NCBI GenBank assembly: GCA_029262855.1
Contig: JAJCYP010000047.1
Coordinates: 1 to 53,873 of the forward strand
DNA from: Bacteroidota bacterium
GTDB taxonomy: Bacteria; Bacteroidota; Rhodothermia; Rhodothermales; UBA10348
Length of the DNA stretch: 53,873 bases
Direction: 5' to 3'
Each line of letters opens with the position of its first letter. Within the stretch, counting starts at the first letter, position 1. The translations under genes and the position numbers were made by a program. Of the stretch, positions 50,170 to 53,873 are shown one piece after another. Under the pieces are notes generated by a model, which was not told the origin of the DNA, did not search any database, and saw only the letters and a list, made by a program, of their open reading frames with translations.

Positions 50170-51824
50170 CTCAGGAAGCCATTCAGACCGCCTCGGACAG
50201 CAAGCCCAAGGCCTCCAGCGCCATCGCGCAGATATCGTACGGTCAGATGGCTGGATTCTCCCGGCTGTTCGTTGACTATGTAGAGGATTCAGGCACGGCC
50301 GGCGAGTACTACGCCCGCCGTTTTGACAAGGCTGACCTCTTGGCCTTCGCCAAGGAGACCGCCAAGGCATCCCGGGCCGATCGGGCACTGATCAAGGACA
50401 TTCTGGTGGATCAGCAGGCCCTCTGGGGCAATGACCGGGCAGCGGCCGAGAACGCGAAGCGGTTGAGCGATCCCTCGGCGACCGTGATTGTCACGGGACA
50501 GCAGGTCGGGCTCTTTGGCGGCCCGCTGTATACGGTGCTCAAGGCTTTGACCACCGTACTCCTGGCGCGGGAACTGGAGGCCGCATCTGGCGCTCCCGTT
50601 ATTCCCGTCTTCTGGCTGGGCTCGGAGGACCACGACTTCGACGAGATGGCGTCGGCATCCGTACCGGGCGCCACCTTCACGGTCCCCCACCCGGGCGCCT
50701 CGAACACCGGCCCGGTGGGCGCTCTGGAATTCGGGCCCGAGATTGCCGATCTGGTGGACCAGCTGCAGGAGTCGCTTCCCCCGACCGACTTCCGCGATGA
50801 GGTCCTGAGTACGGTGCGCTCCTGCTACAAGCCGGGAGCCACGTTCCGGGATGCCTTCGCCGGCTTGCTGCGAAGTCTCCTGCCGGAGACGGGCCTGGTG
50901 CTCTTCGCCCAGGATGACCCGCGTGTCAAGCGGCTCGCGGCTCCACTCTGGCAGCGCGAGATCGAGGATTTTGCCTCGTCCGACGCTGCGCTGAGATCGG
51001 CCACCGATCGCATCGCCAGGGAATATCACGCTCAGGTCCATATCCGGCCGTCCAACCTGTTCCTGATTCATGAGGGCCAGCGACTCCCGCTGGACACCGA
51101 GGACGACCGATTCAATCTCAGGGGTACAGAGCACTCCTGGAGCCGGGAAGAACTCTCGGCGCTCCTCGAGAGCAACCCGGAGAAATTCAGCCCGAATGTG
51201 GTGCTCCGGCCGCTGACCCAGGACTGGCTTTTTCCGACCGTCGCCTATGTGGGTGGCCCGGGCGAGACGGCTTACTTCGCGCAGTACAAGGGCGCCTATG
51301 CCTGGGCCGATCTCCCGATGCCCGCCATCTATCCCAGGATCAGCGCCACGCTGATCGAGCCAGGGATTCGCCGCAGCCTGAACAAGATCGGAGCACCACC
51401 CGAAGCGTTTGGCGAGGACCCCGACGCCCTGTTCTCGAAGCTGGCCAAGGCCCGCATGGAATTCGACGTTGAGGCCAGATTCGGCAGGACCATCGGTGAA
51501 ATCAACAAGCTTATCTCGCCGCTGATACCCGAAGTGGTGGCTATCGATGCCTCGCTGAAGAAGTCCGTCGAGGCCACGCGGGCAGCCCTCCAGAACGAAA
51601 TAGTCCGCCTCCGGGACCGTGTCCTAAAGGCCGATCGAAGAAACCGGGATCTCCTCCGCCAGCAGATTGAGAAAGTGGCCGATGGGCTCTTCCCCGGTGG
51701 AAAGCCTCAGGAGCGTGTCATCTCTCCGCTGTACTTCACCACGAAGTACGGGACCGATTTCTTCCTCCGTTTGATACACGACCTGGATGCCGACACCCGC
51801 TCCCATCTTTTGATTGACCTGTAG
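50166..51824 (+). CDS. bshC: BshC, putative cysteine ligase of bacillithiol synthesis, apparent CTG start
   Basis: The family signature [20 protein letters not shown], the [17 protein letters not shown] block and the [18 protein letters not shown] block identify BshC, which adds cysteine to GlcN-malate. The first ATG (50247) would start at [11 protein letters not shown], but the usual N-terminal strand ([10 protein letters not shown]) lies just before it. The frame is open to 50139 with no ATG, GTG or TTG. A CTG at 50166, preceded by GGGGG, overlaps the preceding stop as CTGA, matching the ATGA/GTGA/TTGA junctions nearby. From CTG the protein is 552 aa; from ATG, 525. Confidence 0.92.
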   Translation: MTQEAIQTASDSKPKASSAIAQISYGQMAGFSRLFVDYVEDSGTAGEYYARRFDKADLLAFAKETAKASRADRALIKDILVDQQALWGNDRAAAENAKRLSDPSATVIVTGQQVGLFGGPLYTVLKALTTVLLARELEAASGAPVIPVFWLGSEDHDFDEMASASVPGATFTVPHPGASNTGPVGALEFGPEIADLVDQLQESLPPTDFRDEVLSTVRSCYKPGATFRDAFAGLLRSLLPETGLVLFAQDDPRVKRLAAPLWQREIEDFASSDAALRSATDRIAREYHAQVHIRPSNLFLIHEGQRLPLDTEDDRFNLRGTEHSWSREELSALLESNPEKFSPNVVLRPLTQDWLFPTVAYVGGPGETAYFAQYKGAYAWADLPMPAIYPRISATLIEPGIRRSLNKIGAPPEAFGEDPDALFSKLAKARMEFDVEARFGRTIGEINKLISPLIPEVVAIDASLKKSVEATRAALQNEIVRLRDRVLKADRRNRDLLRQQIEKVADGLFPGGKPQERVISPLYFTTKYGTDFFLRLIHDLDADTRSHLLIDL

Positions 51825-51838
51825 AGCCTCCAAGCACC

Positions 51839-53873
51839 ATGTCCGACTATCCGTTCGAGGATATAGAGGCCCGCTGGCAACAGCATTGGCAAGAGAAGAA
51901 GACCTTCCGCGTCCCCGAGGATGTCGACACGTCGAAGCCGAAGTACTACGTCCTCGACATGTTTCCCTATCCGAGTGGCGTGGGGCTCCACGTGGGCCAC
52001 CCGCTTGGTTACATCGCAACCGATATCGCGGCGCGATACAAGCGTATGCGGGGCTTCAACGTGCTCCATCCCATGGGCTTTGATGCCTTTGGGCTTCCGG
52101 CTGAGCAGTTTGCGGTCGAGCACGGCGTGCACCCGAGGGTGACCACGGAGAACAACGTCGCCAACATGCTGCGCCAGCTGAAGGCGCTTGGGCTGAGTTA
52201 CGATTGGGATCGGACGCTCTCCACCACCGATGTCGACTACTACAAGTGGACGCAGTGGATTTTCCTCAGGCTGTACGAAAGCTGGTACGACAAAGACGCG
52301 AAGACGGCGCGGCCGATCTCTGAGCTGGAGGCGCAGTTTGCTTCGGAATCCGATTGGTCCTCGCTTTCTCGCGCCGATCAGGCGGCGAGGCTCGATGACC
52401 ACCGGCTGGCCTATCTGGCCGAGGTCCCGGTCAACTGGTGCCCGGCGCTGGGGACCGTTCTGGCCAATGAGGAAGTCACCAACGAGGGGCGAAGCGAGCG
52501 CGGTAACCATCCGGTGTTTCAGCGTCCGCTGAAACAGTGGATGCTTCGGATCACGGCCTACGGGGATCGGCTGGAGCAGGACCTGGATCTGGTTGACTGG
52601 CCTGAGCCGGTCAAGCTGATGCAGCGGAACTGGGTCGGTCGGTCGGAGGGCGCTCACGTCACCTTCGATGTACTCGGGTCCGAATCGACGCTGGAGGTCT
52701 TTACCACCCGGCCGGACACGCTCTTCGGAGCGACCTATATGGTGCTCGCTCCCGAGCACACCCTCGTCGATGAGATCACGGAGCCCGGACAGCGTGAGGC
52801 CGTGGACGCCTATCGCCTCCAGGCTGCGCGGCAGTCCGACCGGGACCGCATGATCGACGCCAAGACCAAGTCCGGTGTATTCACCGGTGGCTACGCGGTC
52901 AATCCGGCGAATGGAGAGCCGATTCCGATCTGGATCGCGGACTACGTATTGATGGGCTACGGCACTGGAGCCATCATGGCCGTACCGGCGCAGGATTCTC
53001 GCGACTGGGAGTTCGCCGAGGTGTTCGGGCTCTCCATTGTCCGCACGGTGCAGCCCACTGAGGGCTTTGAGGGCAAGGCGTTCACGGGGGATGGCCCGGC
53101 CATCAACTCCGGCTTTCTGAACGGACTCGGCATCGCAGATGCGAAGGCCAAGATGATCGATTGGCTCGAGGAAACTGGTCACGGACGACGCGCTGTGACC
53201 TACAAGTTGCGCGACTGGCTCTTCAGTCGGCAGCGATACTGGGGCGAACCCTTTCCGATTCTGCACGGTGCCGACGGATCCATCAAGGCCGTGGCGGAGG
53301 ATCAGCTGCCCGTGGAGCTGCCGCCGATGGACGACTTCAGACCGTCGGCTTCGGATGACCCTGATGCCCCGCCGACGCCGCCTCTCGGACGGGCCCCGGC
53401 CTCCTGGCGGAGTGTCGAACTCGATGGCGAGACCTACACCCGGGAGTTGAACACCATGCCCCAGTGGGCGGGTTCGTGCTGGTACTACCTCCGGTTCATA
53501 GACAACCGGAACGAGGAGCAGTTTGTAAGTCCGGAGCTCGAGAAATACTGGATGGGAGACCACGGCGTGGATCTCTATGTCGGTGGCGTCGAGCATGCCG
53601 TGCTCCATCTGCTCTACGCCCGCTTCTGGCACAAGGTGCTGTACGACATCGGCCTGGTGTCCACGGTCGAGCCCTTCCAGTGCCTGCGCAATCAGGGAAT
53701 GATCGAGGCCTACAGCTACCGCGACGAGGCTGGCAAGTACTTCTCGCCCGACGATGCCGAGGAGCGCGAGGACGGGTGGTTCTCCCGGAGCACCGGCGTC
53801 GAGCTGCGGACTCGCAGCGAGAAGATGTCCAAATCGAAGCTGAACGTCGTCAACCCCGACGACGTCATCGGCA
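51839..53873 (+). CDS. leuS: Leucyl-tRNA synthetase, 5' part (runs off the window)
   Basis: The ATG at 51839 starts [19 protein letters not shown], the standard LeuS N-terminus. The HIGH motif is HVGHPLGY after DMFPYPSG, the CP1 editing domain includes [19 protein letters not shown], and the KMSKS motif is at 53822-53836, just before the window ends. About 678 codons are present of a usual 800-900; the anticodon-binding end is outside. The frame has no stop inside the window. It follows bshC by 14 bases. Confidence 0.97.
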   Translation, partial: MSDYPFEDIEARWQQHWQEKKTFRVPEDVDTSKPKYYVLDMFPYPSGVGLHVGHPLGYIATDIAARYKRMRGFNVLHPMGFDAFGLPAEQFAVEHGVHPRVTTENNVANMLRQLKALGLSYDWDRTLSTTDVDYYKWTQWIFLRLYESWYDKDAKTARPISELEAQFASESDWSSLSRADQAARLDDHRLAYLAEVPVNWCPALGTVLANEEVTNEGRSERGNHPVFQRPLKQWMLRITAYGDRLEQDLDLVDWPEPVKLMQRNWVGRSEGAHVTFDVLGSESTLEVFTTRPDTLFGATYMVLAPEHTLVDEITEPGQREAVDAYRLQAARQSDRDRMIDAKTKSGVFTGGYAVNPANGEPIPIWIADYVLMGYGTGAIMAVPAQDSRDWEFAEVFGLSIVRTVQPTEGFEGKAFTGDGPAINSGFLNGLGIADAKAKMIDWLEETGHGRRAVTYKLRDWLFSRQRYWGEPFPILHGADGSIKAVAEDQLPVELPPMDDFRPSASDDPDAPPTPPLGRAPASWRSVELDGETYTRELNTMPQWAGSCWYYLRFIDNRNEEQFVSPELEKYWMGDHGVDLYVGGVEHAVLHLLYARFWHKVLYDIGLVSTVEPFQCLRNQGMIEAYSYRDEAGKYFSPDDAEEREDGWFSRSTGVELRTRSEKMSKSKLNVVNPDDVIG

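Overview
The window looks like a chromosomal segment of a GC-rich aerobic member of the Bacteroidota/Rhodothermota lineage (Rhodothermales-like). The clues are: exported proteins with C-terminal type IX secretion sorting domains; a DUF4249 lipoprotein next to an STN-type TonB-dependent receptor with an ECF sigma/FecR pair; BshC (bacillithiol synthesis); a DUF368 lipid-phosphate transporter; and high GC throughout. The 16S fragment at the left edge fits a bacterium, but I did not place it by alignment. I see no mobile element, prophage, CRISPR array or tRNA. Apart from the rRNA end this is a densely packed core-genome region.

Layout. 1-392 is the 5' end of a leftward 16S rRNA gene, followed by a 500-base leader/promoter region with a TTGACA-N18-TACTAT promoter. 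891-1685 encodes a PASTA membrane protein. 1688-3840 is a leftward operon: tmk, a Fur-family regulator, a small exported protein and pyrR. 4006-6378 carries a TPR protein, a strong terminator and a DUF368 transporter. 6332-11149 is a leftward three-gene set of exported proteins: two choice-of-anchor B paralogues with sorting domains and a haem-motif lipoprotein. 11196-16976 carries an SDR oxidoreductase, a small protein like a zinc-less anti-sigma domain, an exported N-acyl-D-amino-acid deacylase-like amidohydrolase and a TonB-dependent receptor.

17235-26202 is a complex I operon, nuoA-B-C-D-E-(membrane protein)-F-(DUF4920 lipoprotein)-G-H. nuoI to nuoN are absent and must lie elsewhere. It runs on into rpe, a second SDR and an M23 peptidase. 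28627-29772 is an HtrA-like protease, divergent from an M20 amidase. 31085-36785 is leftward: S41 protease, tatC, an OPRT-like phosphoribosyltransferase, glyA, a DUF4359-like protein and a DUF4159 protein.

36851 to the right edge is rightward: a CBS protein, argS, pheA, a methyltransferase, the cell-surface signalling set (ECF sigma with a hydrophobic tail, FecR, STN TonB receptor, DUF4249 lipoprotein), recX, an AI-2E-family permease, a PNP-HisC fused frame, a bifunctional nuclease, bshC and the start of leuS.

Many neighbours overlap by 1-4 bases (ATGA, GTGA, TTGA, TGATG), so translational coupling is a general habit here. Two genes appear to start at CTG codons. The observations most worth checking are the PNP-HisC fusion and the one-base event that could explain it, the two foreign genes inside the nuo operon with a very short NuoG, the membrane-tailed sigma factor, and the exported choice-of-anchor/haem lipoprotein module.
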